A stretch of DNA of 64,000 nucleotides from positions 35,633-99,632 of the forward strand of contig WALP01000002.1 of the NCBI GenBank assembly GCA_015522785.1, written 5' to 3'. How positions within the stretch are numbered: position 1 is the stretch's first letter; each line of letters opens with the position of its first letter. Below, one piece after another: positions 52,179 through 61,315 of this stretch. The notes below the pieces were generated by a model. The model did no database searches. It was not told where the DNA came from and was given only the letters and a program-made list of their open reading frames with translations. The stretch comes from Candidatus Parvarchaeota archaeon (GTDB lineage: Archaea > Nanobdellota > Nanobdellia > CSSed11-243R1). The position numbers and the translations under genes are program-made.

Positions 52179-53813
52179 ATGAATATAAAGTCATCTCTTG
52201 CCATATTAACCACCTGGATAAAAGAAAATGGAGCAAAAGAAGAAATTTTAATAAGTCAATTAATTGACAATCAAGGCACAGTTAAAGAAGTTAAGGATGC
52301 AGCAAGATTTCTAAAAGAATATATCAACAATTTAGTAAATGCAGCTAATATTGTTTGTAAAGAAATAAAATTAAATAAAACCGCCAAAGTAAAAAAAGTT
52401 TATATAAATACAATAGAAGGTGAGTATGCATACTTCAATATAATAACTGGGAAGTTGTCTCTAAATATATACTTATTATATGAAGGATTATTATCAAAAG
52501 GACTATTTTTTATCCCATTTACAATATTCCATGAGATTGGACATTCTCTCCAAAAAGAGTTATTAAAAACAATAGAATCCACCAAAGGATACTCAGAAAA
52601 GGCAGTAAAATTACGAAAAGATGAGCTCGAGAACACATATAGGATAATCATAAGTAATTTTAATGGGTTATACGAAATATTTGGGACTATTTTCCATAAA
52701 TTACCTGAAGACAGCAGGCAATCAAGCCAAATAAAAGAAATCATTTCCTTAATTGTTGAGGATGTAAAATATTTTGAAGAAACTATGAATAATATGAATT
52801 ATATATTCCCCGATATAAAAGGATTGAATCAAATAAAAAAAATTATCAATGAAATGATAAAAACATTAGATTCAATTAAGGATTACTTAAATGAGGTAAT
52901 TGATACAAACAATTTATCTGACATCCAAAAGATAAAAGGCAGAATTAACAAATATTTCACTGCGCTGCACATATACATAAATACATTTTATAACATCATC
53001 TCAGACAGAGAATTTATCGAATTGATGTATGCAATATCATTTTCAAACATATTGCTAGACTCATATGCCGACTTCTTTGCGATAGTCGCCCTCTCAGAAT
53101 TATTCAGAGGAGAACCGATAGGCCAATTTTATTTAAGGTTTAGTCAATACAAAAAATACACAAGCAAAGCGTATCCACTTAGAGCTCTTATTTTATATGA
53201 TAATCCCTCATTTATCAAAAAAGAATTAATCACTACTTTATCTATTGGGATAACGTCTAAAAAAATTGGACAGATATACAGAAAATTGCTAAAGTTAGAA
53301 GGATATCTTAAAAAGTACAGTAAATTAACAGAAGAAGAAAAGAATGTATTGGAGGAAGATTTTGGAAAATTTTTAAATGAATTGGACAAAGATAAGAATT
53401 ACATTGTAAATTCACTGGAAGAAATTACAAATATAATTTTTGAATATTACAACAAGTTAATAAGCTCACTCGAAGGAAAGCACATAGGATTCACTAACTT
53501 GAGTAGTGTACATCACAGAATTCTTAGCGAGATAAGTTCTCTAAAAGCTTCAAAAGGAATATCTAATGAAAGCATTAAAAGAATAATGATTGAATTATTA
53601 AATGCAGATGAAGTTGCAGGAAACATTTTTGAATCAATTGAAAAACATGAAAGTAAAGAAAAAGTCAATGAAATATTATCAAAATTTGGGGCTGTGGATG
53701 CAGATTACAACAAGTATATCAACAAACTAAAAGATGTTTATCATAAAATTGATAAGATGGATATAAATAGATTAATCAAGGAAATTAACATTCTTAAAAA
53801 CATTGTTGAATAA
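52179..53813 (+). CDS. Putative zinc metallopeptidase with long helical domain
   Basis: 544 residues. 'FTIFHEIGHSLQ' holds HExxH at 118-122; no signal peptide or membrane helix. A polar helix 'DSYADFFAIVALSELF' near 303 could give the third ligand. The rest is helical and Lys-rich. No family recognised. If active it is a cytoplasmic peptidase. TATA-like AATTTAAATTT near 52156. Same direction as the surface-protein run that follows. Confidence 0.6.
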   Translation: MNIKSSLAILTTWIKENGAKEEILISQLIDNQGTVKEVKDAARFLKEYINNLVNAANIVCKEIKLNKTAKVKKVYINTIEGEYAYFNIITGKLSLNIYLLYEGLLSKGLFFIPFTIFHEIGHSLQKELLKTIESTKGYSEKAVKLRKDELENTYRIIISNFNGLYEIFGTIFHKLPEDSRQSSQIKEIISLIVEDVKYFEETMNNMNYIFPDIKGLNQIKKIINEMIKTLDSIKDYLNEVIDTNNLSDIQKIKGRINKYFTALHIYINTFYNIISDREFIELMYAISFSNILLDSYADFFAIVALSELFRGEPIGQFYLRFSQYKKYTSKAYPLRALILYDNPSFIKKELITTLSIGITSKKIGQIYRKLLKLEGYLKKYSKLTEEEKNVLEEDFGKFLNELDKDKNYIVNSLEEITNIIFEYYNKLISSLEGKHIGFTNLSSVHHRILSEISSLKASKGISNESIKRIMIELLNADEVAGNIFESIEKHESKEKVNEILSKFGAVDADYNKYINKLKDVYHKIDKMDINRLIKEINILKNIVE

Positions 53814-53852
53814 AACTTTTTAAATCAAAACAACCTTTAATTTTCGGTATAA

Positions 53853-55406
53853 ATGGGATTAGGAAGAGATTTAATTGGCGGAGGAAAAGGAATTACCCCT
53901 AAAAAGAATGACAATGCAAATAAAGAAATAAAAGAGGAAGCCGAAAAAGTTTTTTTAAATAATGAAGGCGGAAACCATCCAAACGTCAGTATGAGTGGAT
54001 CAGAAATAATAAGATCCTCCGGTGCAATAATGTTCTTCATAGGTATCGCATTGGGATTCTTTTTTGGATTACAATTTCTTGCAATAGCAATATTAGGTAT
54101 AATTTTATTCATAATAGCCCCTTACATTCACATACCAAGTGGCGAAGCACTAATAACAATATTCATAATTGGGGGAGTTGTATTAATAGGTGTTGTTTGG
54201 TTTTTTGGTGTCGGCGGCGGACAGGCAACCGCAGGAATGGGGAATAGAGTAGGTGAAAGCTTTAGTGGATTATTCAACAACTATTTATTTAGAAGTATTG
54301 GAAATATGTTAAAGAATCCATTTGGAATAGGTGTAACTGGCGGTAAATATGAAGAACAAGAGCAAAAAACAAAAGCCCCTCCAAACCAAGCATTTTCAAT
54401 TAGCATAAGAGGTAATGTAAATACTGCTAAGATGAATCAACATTCATTGACATTTATAGTAACTATCAAAAATCTCGGGAGTAGTAAGATAAATGAATTA
54501 CATCTTCAATTGAATTCCTTGACACCATATGACAATTGCTTAGTAATCCCTGATGGAAATGAACGAATAATAAAAAATATAGCTCCATTCTCAACAAGAG
54601 AAGTTGTATTCTCCGGCGGATGGATTGATTTGAATAAAGTCAAAGAAGTGATTATAGATAATGTGTTAAAACCAAATACAAACACACCGATTTATATACG
54701 TGCAACAGCGTGGACATATTATCCAACAGCATCTAGATTAGCAGTAGAAAGAATGAAAAGCGATTTTGGAGTCTTGTTGATAAAAAATAATGCCCTCAGG
54801 CAAAAATCAACAGGAGCTATCTATAAATATGGTTCTGCAATGACGATTGACATGGACATAGGCCCACAACCAATCCTTGATAATTCCAATTCTGCTGCAT
54901 TATTGTTAAAATGGCAAAATGTTGGCAATGGAAATATGAAATCAAATATGTCCCCCATGTTATTTATTGTCACTCCAAAAGATTTCGGAAAGTGTATACC
55001 TGCAGGGTATATAGCTTACAAAGATGCAGAAAATTTACAATGTGACAAGACAAAAGATAGCGCGGCAGGGTGTATCGTCTGCGACAACGAATTAGTTAAC
55101 AGTTGGTGTGATAAAAATAGTAAAGTATGGACAGATATATCTAAATACACACCAGACGCACTTTCCACATTAGAGTGGGTGTGTGATGTAGCTAAAAATG
55201 GTGAAAAACACGTCTGTGGCACAACTGATTTAACTATGGAATTTAATGTATTCACTTGCAGTTTAAATGTGCCTAAGATAAGCACAACGGAAGATATTGT
55301 TACAGATTATATAACAACTATAGCCACATATCCTTATGAAGTTAACTCTCAAACTGTAAAAGTTAATACGTTCTGCACAAGTGACCAAACAGGGTGTGGT
55401 GGATAA
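53853..55406 (+). CDS. Membrane protein with large extracellular domain, first of four
   Basis: 517 residues. Three hydrophobic helices (~55-125), then a Gly-rich bridge and an outside domain of about 370 residues with CARDB-like strand patterns ('TFIVTIKNLGSSKINELHL') and eleven Cys clustered at 375-515. No lipobox. TATA-like CTTTTAAATC lies ~30 bases before. Its stop overlaps the next start (TAATG). Probably the membrane base for the lipoproteins encoded downstream (inference). Confidence 0.7.
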   Translation: MGLGRDLIGGGKGITPKKNDNANKEIKEEAEKVFLNNEGGNHPNVSMSGSEIIRSSGAIMFFIGIALGFFFGLQFLAIAILGIILFIIAPYIHIPSGEALITIFIIGGVVLIGVVWFFGVGGGQATAGMGNRVGESFSGLFNNYLFRSIGNMLKNPFGIGVTGGKYEEQEQKTKAPPNQAFSISIRGNVNTAKMNQHSLTFIVTIKNLGSSKINELHLQLNSLTPYDNCLVIPDGNERIIKNIAPFSTREVVFSGGWIDLNKVKEVIIDNVLKPNTNTPIYIRATAWTYYPTASRLAVERMKSDFGVLLIKNNALRQKSTGAIYKYGSAMTIDMDIGPQPILDNSNSAALLLKWQNVGNGNMKSNMSPMLFIVTPKDFGKCIPAGYIAYKDAENLQCDKTKDSAAGCIVCDNELVNSWCDKNSKVWTDISKYTPDALSTLEWVCDVAKNGEKHVCGTTDLTMEFNVFTCSLNVPKISTTEDIVTDYITTIATYPYEVNSQTVKVNTFCTSDQTGCGG

Positions 55407-56584
55407 TGATGAAACATAAAGAATGGATATTGATTGTATTATTGTTTTTATTAGTCGTTTCTTTCGGATGTGTTGGCGAATCCAAACCAACAAATGAAAC
55501 AAAGTTAGATGTGGAACAAGGAGTTGGTGTCGTTGGTAAGCTTAAATTTGACGAATTGCACCCCGGACTTGAAGGGTATATATCATTGGATGTAAGAAGC
55601 AACCTCGAAGGTGAAGGTGCTGGCAACGTTTTAATTGCGATAGATAATGTGAACCCCTTTAAAATAGTTGAATGTGGAGTAGTGCATAACAATGCAAATG
55701 ACAATAGAAAATGTTCAGGACAACTTGACTTAGACAAAGGATTACCTGTAAGGGAACACAAAACAAGGCAACTTGTTCCTGGAAATGAAATAAATGTATT
55801 TTGGAGATTGAAAGCTCCAGGAAAAGATGAAATCTCTAATATCGCACTAAAACATCCATTATATTATACTGTGTCATATGATTATAACGTAAAATTCCAC
55901 CAAAACATTGTCTTTATGTCGCAAAATGAAATGATTAAGCGGAGACAAGCCGGTGAGGATTACATGATTTCAGGAGAATCAGGAAACACAGCAGGTGAGT
56001 TGAGATTTTCCGGCTCAACACAACAACCTATTATTTACTTCTTTGATTATGGTCCGCATGAAAAAGAAGAATCTACTTTTTCATTCGCTACTCAATACCT
56101 CGTCGAAAACAAAGGAAAAGGATTTCCAATATCTGATGTTGTAGTCTTATTGGAATACCCAAAAGATGGTATAGCTTTAGATGATAGTACACCTGAAGGA
56201 ACACCAAACTATCAAGTCTATGGATGGCACAAATGGAATAATTGGGACGGTAAGATTTTATTGGATGATGGAAGTAGTATTGATTGCAGAACGGGCGATG
56301 AAAACAATCCACAAATAAACTGTAAGATATGGGTTGAGCAAACATTGGGAGATGACTTTAAAAAAATTGATACTACACATCTAATTGCAAAAGTCATTAA
56401 GAGAGAAAATTTTGTGGATTCATTTTCAATATACGCTCCATTTGTTATGACAGGTAAGGAAAGAACACACTTAAGGGATAGTAATATCCCCATGAAGATA
56501 TACCCATTCAATGTCTATGCGATGTATAGATATTTCACAATTGGAAAAGATTATATTACAGTATACCCTGTTAGGGGGATATAG
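55406..56584 (+). CDS. Lipoprotein, second of four
   Basis: 392 residues from 55406 (a second ATG follows at once). Signal with lipobox 'VVSFGC' ending at C22. Beta-rich, with 'HPLYYTVSYDYNVKFHQNIV' recalling the 'CFDYTT' segments of the next two proteins. GGTGG in the upstream gene's end is its ribosome site. Confidence 0.75.
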   Translation: MMKHKEWILIVLLFLLVVSFGCVGESKPTNETKLDVEQGVGVVGKLKFDELHPGLEGYISLDVRSNLEGEGAGNVLIAIDNVNPFKIVECGVVHNNANDNRKCSGQLDLDKGLPVREHKTRQLVPGNEINVFWRLKAPGKDEISNIALKHPLYYTVSYDYNVKFHQNIVFMSQNEMIKRRQAGEDYMISGESGNTAGELRFSGSTQQPIIYFFDYGPHEKEESTFSFATQYLVENKGKGFPISDVVVLLEYPKDGIALDDSTPEGTPNYQVYGWHKWNNWDGKILLDDGSSIDCRTGDENNPQINCKIWVEQTLGDDFKKIDTTHLIAKVIKRENFVDSFSIYAPFVMTGKERTHLRDSNIPMKIYPFNVYAMYRYFTIGKDYITVYPVRGI

Positions 56585-56597
56585 GAGGTAAGATAAA

Positions 56598-57455
56598 ATG
56601 AAAAAGGAAGGATTAATTATTTTAATTGCACTGTTTGCATTAGCATTCACATTTGGATGTACAATGGGTGGTGAAAAGTCAAATAACACCAACACCGGCA
56701 ATGGATATACCCTGAAAGTAAGTCCAAAAAATGTAATCTCGGAGGGAGTAATTACAATAGATTTGAGATTAAAGAATATATTTGACAACGACATGAATAA
56801 TGTCGAAGCAAGTATAAAGGATATACCTTCAACTTTCACGGGCACAGAAAAGGTAGAAGGTGTTACAATTGTAAAAGGTCAAGAATATCCGATGATATGG
56901 AGTATAACTGCACCAAGTACGGATTTAAAACAAAGCATAAATCCGAAAGTGGAAGTTTGCTTTGATTACACAACTAACTTTTATTTTGATACAGCATTAG
57001 TGCCAAGGGACAAGGCAACAGAAGAAGTTCAGGTGCAAAGCGGGTATTCGAACGGACCTATCTCAGTAACACAAATGGGACTTGACAAAATATTCCTTAA
57101 AGAGGATGGAACTGGATTTATAACAGGTTCACTGGATATCAAAAATAACTGGCAGGGGCATATACAATCAATTAATAAAATAACAATAACCCCAAGTGGA
57201 TTGACAGGCGGCATCAAATACGCAAGCTGTGGAGGGGACACCGTAACAACAATAACCCCAAGTACAGCAAACTGTGATATATTAAATAATAATTTGGCAA
57301 TTGGAGATGGATTGATAACAACAATCAAATTAAGCACGACATCAGGCGGAAGCAGTATATCCACTGAAAGGACAAATGGAGAAGTTGATTACACCTACTG
57401 TTATGATATACCATTAGGAACAATAACTGTCTGTCCTGTAGGACAAAGATGTTAG
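56598..57455 (+). CDS. Lipoprotein, third of four
   Basis: 285 residues. Lipobox 'FTFGC' at C21, Asn-rich linker, then two beta-sandwich halves. 'VEVCFDYTTNFYFDTALVPRD' region and the late 'VDYTYCYDIPLGTITVC' align with the next gene, so they are paralogues. AGGAGGTAAG precedes the ATG. Confidence 0.78.
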   Translation: MKKEGLIILIALFALAFTFGCTMGGEKSNNTNTGNGYTLKVSPKNVISEGVITIDLRLKNIFDNDMNNVEASIKDIPSTFTGTEKVEGVTIVKGQEYPMIWSITAPSTDLKQSINPKVEVCFDYTTNFYFDTALVPRDKATEEVQVQSGYSNGPISVTQMGLDKIFLKEDGTGFITGSLDIKNNWQGHIQSINKITITPSGLTGGIKYASCGGDTVTTITPSTANCDILNNNLAIGDGLITTIKLSTTSGGSSISTERTNGEVDYTYCYDIPLGTITVCPVGQRC

Positions 57456-57464
57456 GTGGATTAA

Positions 57465-58406
57465 ATGAATAAAAAAATTTTGTTTGCATTTTCTTTATTG
57501 TTTTTGTTAGCTCTCTCTCTTGGGTGTATAGGAGGAAATAAAAATAGTAATAACAACGCCCAAGCTACAAGTGGAACATTAAATGCTACAATATTGATAA
57601 ACGGTGTTCAAAGGAATAATATGGTACTAGTGTCTGAACAAAACGCACAAATTGGATTAAAACTCAAGAACAATGGAAATGAACCAATTGAAAATGTTAC
57701 TGGGCGTGTTCTCGGATGTCTTAATTCAAGCGATGCATTTACCGAAGAAGTTTTGCCACATACCCAAAAGTATCTAAGCTGGGACGTTAAAGCCCCAGAA
57801 CTTGGAGAAGGCGAGAAAATAAACTGTCCGACTACAATAAGAATCTGCTTTGATTACACCACGAAAGGATACACCGATTTGGTATTTGTACCCGAAGATT
57901 ATAATGAAGCCCCCCCTTCACCAAGCTACACTGTTTCGGGCGACTACCTTGGTATAAATTATAAATTTGGAGTCGCAAGAGTTATGAAACAAGGAGATAA
58001 TGAGATGAATGGAGAGATAACAATTAATAACATAGGCGATGGATGGGTAGATTATATAAATTACACGAATGGAGTGTCTTTGAATACACTAAGAAAAGTA
58101 AATATAACCCTTATAGGGGATAACATTGCAATATCCAAATTCGGTGGATTGGATCAAAGTGAATTAAGTAATTGGTTGAGCAACGACAAAAAAACACTAA
58201 TACTCACAGCGGACAACACAAAAGAGGGGTATAGTTATCTTACAAAACTTGTGCAGGGCAAAAGTTTATTCTTGAAACTCAACATAAATGTAACCAACCC
58301 AAACAGCTTCCAAGATGGAACAAAGATATACCAGCTTAGAACAGAAATAAATTATGGTTATTGTATTGACATAGCAACATTAGACACAACATTGAGTGGA
58401 AGGTAA
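57465..58406 (+). CDS. Lipoprotein, fourth of four
   Basis: 313 residues. Lipobox 'LSLGC' at C21, Asn-rich linker, then 'IRICFDYTTKGYTDLVFVPE' and a late 'NYGYCIDIATLDTTL', each paired with a matching site in the preceding paralogue. Ten bases after it on the same strand. Extracellular, function unknown. Confidence 0.78.
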   Translation: MNKKILFAFSLLFLLALSLGCIGGNKNSNNNAQATSGTLNATILINGVQRNNMVLVSEQNAQIGLKLKNNGNEPIENVTGRVLGCLNSSDAFTEEVLPHTQKYLSWDVKAPELGEGEKINCPTTIRICFDYTTKGYTDLVFVPEDYNEAPPSPSYTVSGDYLGINYKFGVARVMKQGDNEMNGEITINNIGDGWVDYINYTNGVSLNTLRKVNITLIGDNIAISKFGGLDQSELSNWLSNDKKTLILTADNTKEGYSYLTKLVQGKSLFLKLNINVTNPNSFQDGTKIYQLRTEINYGYCIDIATLDTTLSGR

Positions 58407-59171
58407 CTAACCGATATAAGATGGATTTGATGTAACTTCAACATCATTTTTTATTATTTTTTTTCTCTTTACCACTTTCGGAATTTGTTGTATGTTAACG
58501 CTGAACTTCAATTCTTTGTCTGAGATTTTTAATCCAAAATATTTAGATAAAATCTTTATTATCTCGCGAGCAGCAGGAATCCCGATTTTTGAAGTCACAA
58601 GAGACTCTGCAAGCAGTGCAAAACCATTAATTCCCCTCAATTCTCCAAGCCCAAGCAATAGACCTGCCGCGCCGATTAGAATGATTGAACCTTTCCTATC
58701 AAAACGCACCCCGAGCTTTTTTAATTTGCTAATATACTTCTTGTCTGTGAACGCGCCGTAAACTTTTGGATTAGGAACATTAATCTTAGACGAAATCCCG
58801 CCGAGAGTTATAATCTCCTTTACCCCAGCTGATTTGGCTATGTCTAATATTTTATCTGAAAAAGCATAACTTGAATATTCATCTGCCGGCTGAACGTCGC
58901 TAACCACAAAAATGATATCGCTTCCTTTTTTTCGCTTAGCGTAATAAAACTCAATCTTTGGCATCTGCAGTTTGTGCTCACCAGTCAAAAAAACAGAATT
59001 TGGAAAATAGTAAGAATAAACTTCAAGGAATTTCTTTGCATTTAATTTTTCAATTAGCACATCAACAACTATTCTCGCGACATTACCTACACCAGGAAGC
59101 CCCTCGATTAAAATAGGTTTTCTCAATTTCGGCTTTCTTCCAATTTTTTTAACAATAAATTCATCACTCAT
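58407..59171 (-). CDS. PAC2-family protein (proteasome assembly chaperone-like)
   Basis: 254 residues. 'ILIEGLPGVGNVARIVVDVL' opens the alpha/beta fold and 'ITLGGI', 'LIGAAGLLLGLGELRGI' complete it, typical of archaeal PAC2 proteins (PbaB-like). Proposed to help assemble proteasomes. Overlaps nop10 by 4 bases. Confidence 0.92.
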   Translation of the reverse strand: MSDEFIVKKIGRKPKLRKPILIEGLPGVGNVARIVVDVLIEKLNAKKFLEVYSYYFPNSVFLTGEHKLQMPKIEFYYAKRKKGSDIIFVVSDVQPADEYSSYAFSDKILDIAKSAGVKEIITLGGISSKINVPNPKVYGAFTDKKYISKLKKLGVRFDRKGSIILIGAAGLLLGLGELRGINGFALLAESLVTSKIGIPAAREIIKILSKYFGLKISDKELKFSVNIQQIPKVVKRKKIIKNDVEVTSNPSYIG

Positions 59172-59344
59172 AACAATCCCTCTTTCTGTAAGATTTCCCT
59201 GCGCATCTTACGCCTATATCTCGCAACATTCTCTTTCGGCGAATAACGTGGAGGCGCTTTGACAATTGTTTTTGCTCCGCATCTCGGGCAAACTTCTTCT
59301 AATGTATATTCTTTGCAATTCGGACAATATCTTATCTTGTTCAT
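59168..59344 (-). CDS. nop10: Nop10, H/ACA RNP protein
   Basis: 58 residues from the ATG at 59344, overlapping the aIF2-alpha stop (ATGA). Zinc Cys at 7, 10, 19 and 22; 'PPRYSPKENVARYRRKMR' is the conserved tail that binds Cbf5. Part of the RNA-guided pseudouridine synthase. Confidence 0.96.
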   Translation of the reverse strand: MNKIRYCPNCKEYTLEEVCPRCGAKTIVKAPPRYSPKENVARYRRKMRREILQKEGLL

Positions 59345-60135
59345 TTGCAAGGACCTACAACATCAAATTTTATTTTGTTTTTTGAAGCAAATTTATCGAC
59401 TTCCTTGAAAAGCTTCTCGAAAAACGACTCGCCCATCTTGTAGTTTTTTATAGTTATCCCTAAAGAGTATCTTGGGGAAGAAATATACCTTATTTTCATT
59501 TCAACACCGTTTTTTTTGGCAATAGCGTAAATTTTCTCAAAAAGTTTTCTTATTTTAACAATAGCATCCCCCTCATAACTACTGACATCCACAATTTTAC
59601 ACAGCTTAACCATCTGGGATTTCAACTGATTGTAAATTTGATTGTAAAGCTCATCTTTCCACTTTTTTGGCAAGTCCAATTCTTTTATAAGCTCTGGACC
59701 TTCTCGCTTGATTTCATTCGAAAAATCACTCAATGTGTCAAATTCCTGAAGTATGATACCACCAATTTTTTTTAATCCTCCTTTGGGGTCTTCCTTAAAA
59801 TTCCTTGCAATAGACTCAATAAGTTTTTCCATTCTTCTTTCTATCTTTATTTCATTAAGTTTTCTCTTTGTCTCCGCATTAGTAACTCTCTTCAACGAAA
59901 CATCGATATGTCCATTGGGTTTTACCTCAAGAACTTTGCAAACTATTTTTTTTCCCTCAGATATGTGGTCCTTTATATTCTTTACCCACCTTGAGGATAT
60001 TTCAGAAACATGAAGCATCGCCTCTAAATTGTTGAACTCATCAAGTATGACAAAAGCTGCGTGAGGCAGAATTTTCTTTACAGTGCAAACCAATAGTTCT
60101 CCTTTTTCAGGCTTGCCTTCTCTTTTAAAAAACAT
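59341..60135 (-). CDS. eif2a: Translation initiation factor aIF2 alpha
   Basis: 264 residues. N-terminal S1 domain ('GELLVCTVKKILPHAAFVIL', 'LHVSEISSRWVKNI'), helical middle domain, C-terminal alpha/beta domain ('RYSLGITIKNYKMGE'). With beta and gamma it brings initiator tRNA to the small subunit. Operon with nop10 and PAC2. Confidence 0.97.
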   Translation of the reverse strand: MFFKREGKPEKGELLVCTVKKILPHAAFVILDEFNNLEAMLHVSEISSRWVKNIKDHISEGKKIVCKVLEVKPNGHIDVSLKRVTNAETKRKLNEIKIERRMEKLIESIARNFKEDPKGGLKKIGGIILQEFDTLSDFSNEIKREGPELIKELDLPKKWKDELYNQIYNQLKSQMVKLCKIVDVSSYEGDAIVKIRKLFEKIYAIAKKNGVEMKIRYISSPRYSLGITIKNYKMGESFFEKLFKEVDKFASKNKIKFDVVGPCK

Positions 60136-60220
60136 AGAATAAAGAATTTAAGGAGGTATTATAAATCTTTTGCGAAAGCTTTCCAACCAAAAAAGAGTGT
60201 GATTCTTTTAAAGAAATAAA

Positions 60221-60406
60221 TTATTCAAGAACTTCAAGAACTTTTGCCTTGATTTTTGTCTTACCGCCAGTTGGAGTAGCCAAGACATTTCCGCAAACAA
60301 GGCACTTGACTTCGGAAGCAGCCTTGCCGAATATAACTTGTTCGTTCTTGCATTTGTTGCACTTAACTTTTATAAATTTACTTTTGGGAGAAATTATTAT
60401 TTCCAT
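60221..60406 (-). CDS. rps27e: Ribosomal protein S27e
   Basis: 61 residues from ATG 60406, whose first base is also the last base of the L44e stop. Zinc Cys at 16, 19, 35 and 38; '[18 protein letters not shown]' and '[11 protein letters not shown]' are typical. Operon with L44e. Confidence 0.96.
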   Translation of the reverse strand: MEIIISPKSKFIKVKCNKCKNEQVIFGKAASEVKCLVCGNVLATPTGGKTKIKAKVLEVLE

Positions 60407-60708
60407 CACTTAACACCAACCATCTCAAATTTTTTAGCCCTGAAACCCTGTTTTCTCATATGCATCTTCCCGCATTCTGAGCACTTGTACCTCAAGTCTA
60501 TCTTCTTCGTCAACTTTACACCCCACTTCTTTGAGTTTTCCGGCTTTGGACGTGGGAAACCTGTATAACCATCAATTTTCCTTTCATACCTTCTAGCACC
60601 TATAGTTAATTTCCCTCTTTTCTTACCTGATTTAACTTGTACTAATTTATGTTTTGTTTTTTTCTTACAATACGGGCAGTATCTATTGATTTCCTTTGGT
60701 ATCTTCAT
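60406..60708 (-). CDS. rpl44e: Ribosomal protein L44e
   Basis: 100 residues from ATG 60708 (upstream in-frame starts exist). '[13 protein letters not shown]' and '[20 protein letters not shown]' are the zinc pairs of L44e, which sits near the exit site. Start lies within the end of the GINS gene (26 bases overlap). Confidence 0.95.
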   Translation of the reverse strand: MKIPKEINRYCPYCKKKTKHKLVQVKSGKKRGKLTIGARRYERKIDGYTGFPRPKPENSKKWGVKLTKKIDLRYKCSECGKMHMRKQGFRAKKFEMVGVK

Positions 60709-61315
60709 TATCATCACTTTCCTTAATTTCAATAGCTTTTCCTTCCTTTATTAAGATTTCCCCGACGTCTAATGGGAGACTCCCATCATCATCTTTGTTA
60801 AAAGGACCATATGTTTCCCCATCCTTCCACAAAAACGCAGGTATGTCTTCGATAAATTTCAGCTTTTTTAAACCTTTTTCTTCTTCTTTTTCCTCTCTTT
60901 TTATATCAATCGAAGGGGGTGCTTCAAATTTAGACATAAATCTATTCGTATACTCATTAACAGTATTTATTATAGAGTTATACATATCCTCCTCTTCAGG
61001 AAGCATGTTCTCGGTATTATGAACCCTTGCGGAAAGGTTGTTCAGTGCCTGCATGACAATTTTCCTTCTTCTTCTGCTACATATATCCTCAATTATCCTT
61101 TTGACATTTCTTAATTCATACTCATTCTTTTCTATTGCCTGCGATGAGAAAACATTATTTTTGTCCTTATTTTCATCGATTATCTTTTCCTTATTAGAGA
61201 TATATTCCTTAATCTTTAAAAAGAAATCAGGAGTTAATTCTTGCAGTGCCCTGTTGTCCCTCTCCAGCGCCTGTATTTTTCTTATCTCCTCATATGAAAT
61301 TACTTCACTAGTCAT
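60683..61315 (-). CDS. Archaeal GINS protein (Gins51-like)
   Basis: 210 residues. Helical A domain first ('SYEEIRKIQALERDN', 'ICSRRRRKIVMQAL') and a B domain at the end ('PAFLWKDGETYGPFNKDDD', 'VGEILIKEGKAIEI'), the AB order of archaeal Gins51. GINS links the MCM helicase to polymerase and primase. The primase gene overlaps by 4 bases upstream. Confidence 0.9.
   Translation of the reverse strand: MTSEVISYEEIRKIQALERDNRALQELTPDFFLKIKEYISNKEKIIDENKDKNNVFSSQAIEKNEYELRNVKRIIEDICSRRRRKIVMQALNNLSARVHNTENMLPEEEDMYNSIINTVNEYTNRFMSKFEAPPSIDIKREEKEEEKGLKKLKFIEDIPAFLWKDGETYGPFNKDDDGSLPLDVGEILIKEGKAIEIKESDDNEDTKGNQ

Noticed and set aside
60175..60215. Further Y-R-R element before rps27e
   Set aside because: Contains AAAGCTTTCCAACC and TTCTTTTAAAGAA but the three-part order is not there; too weak to list.
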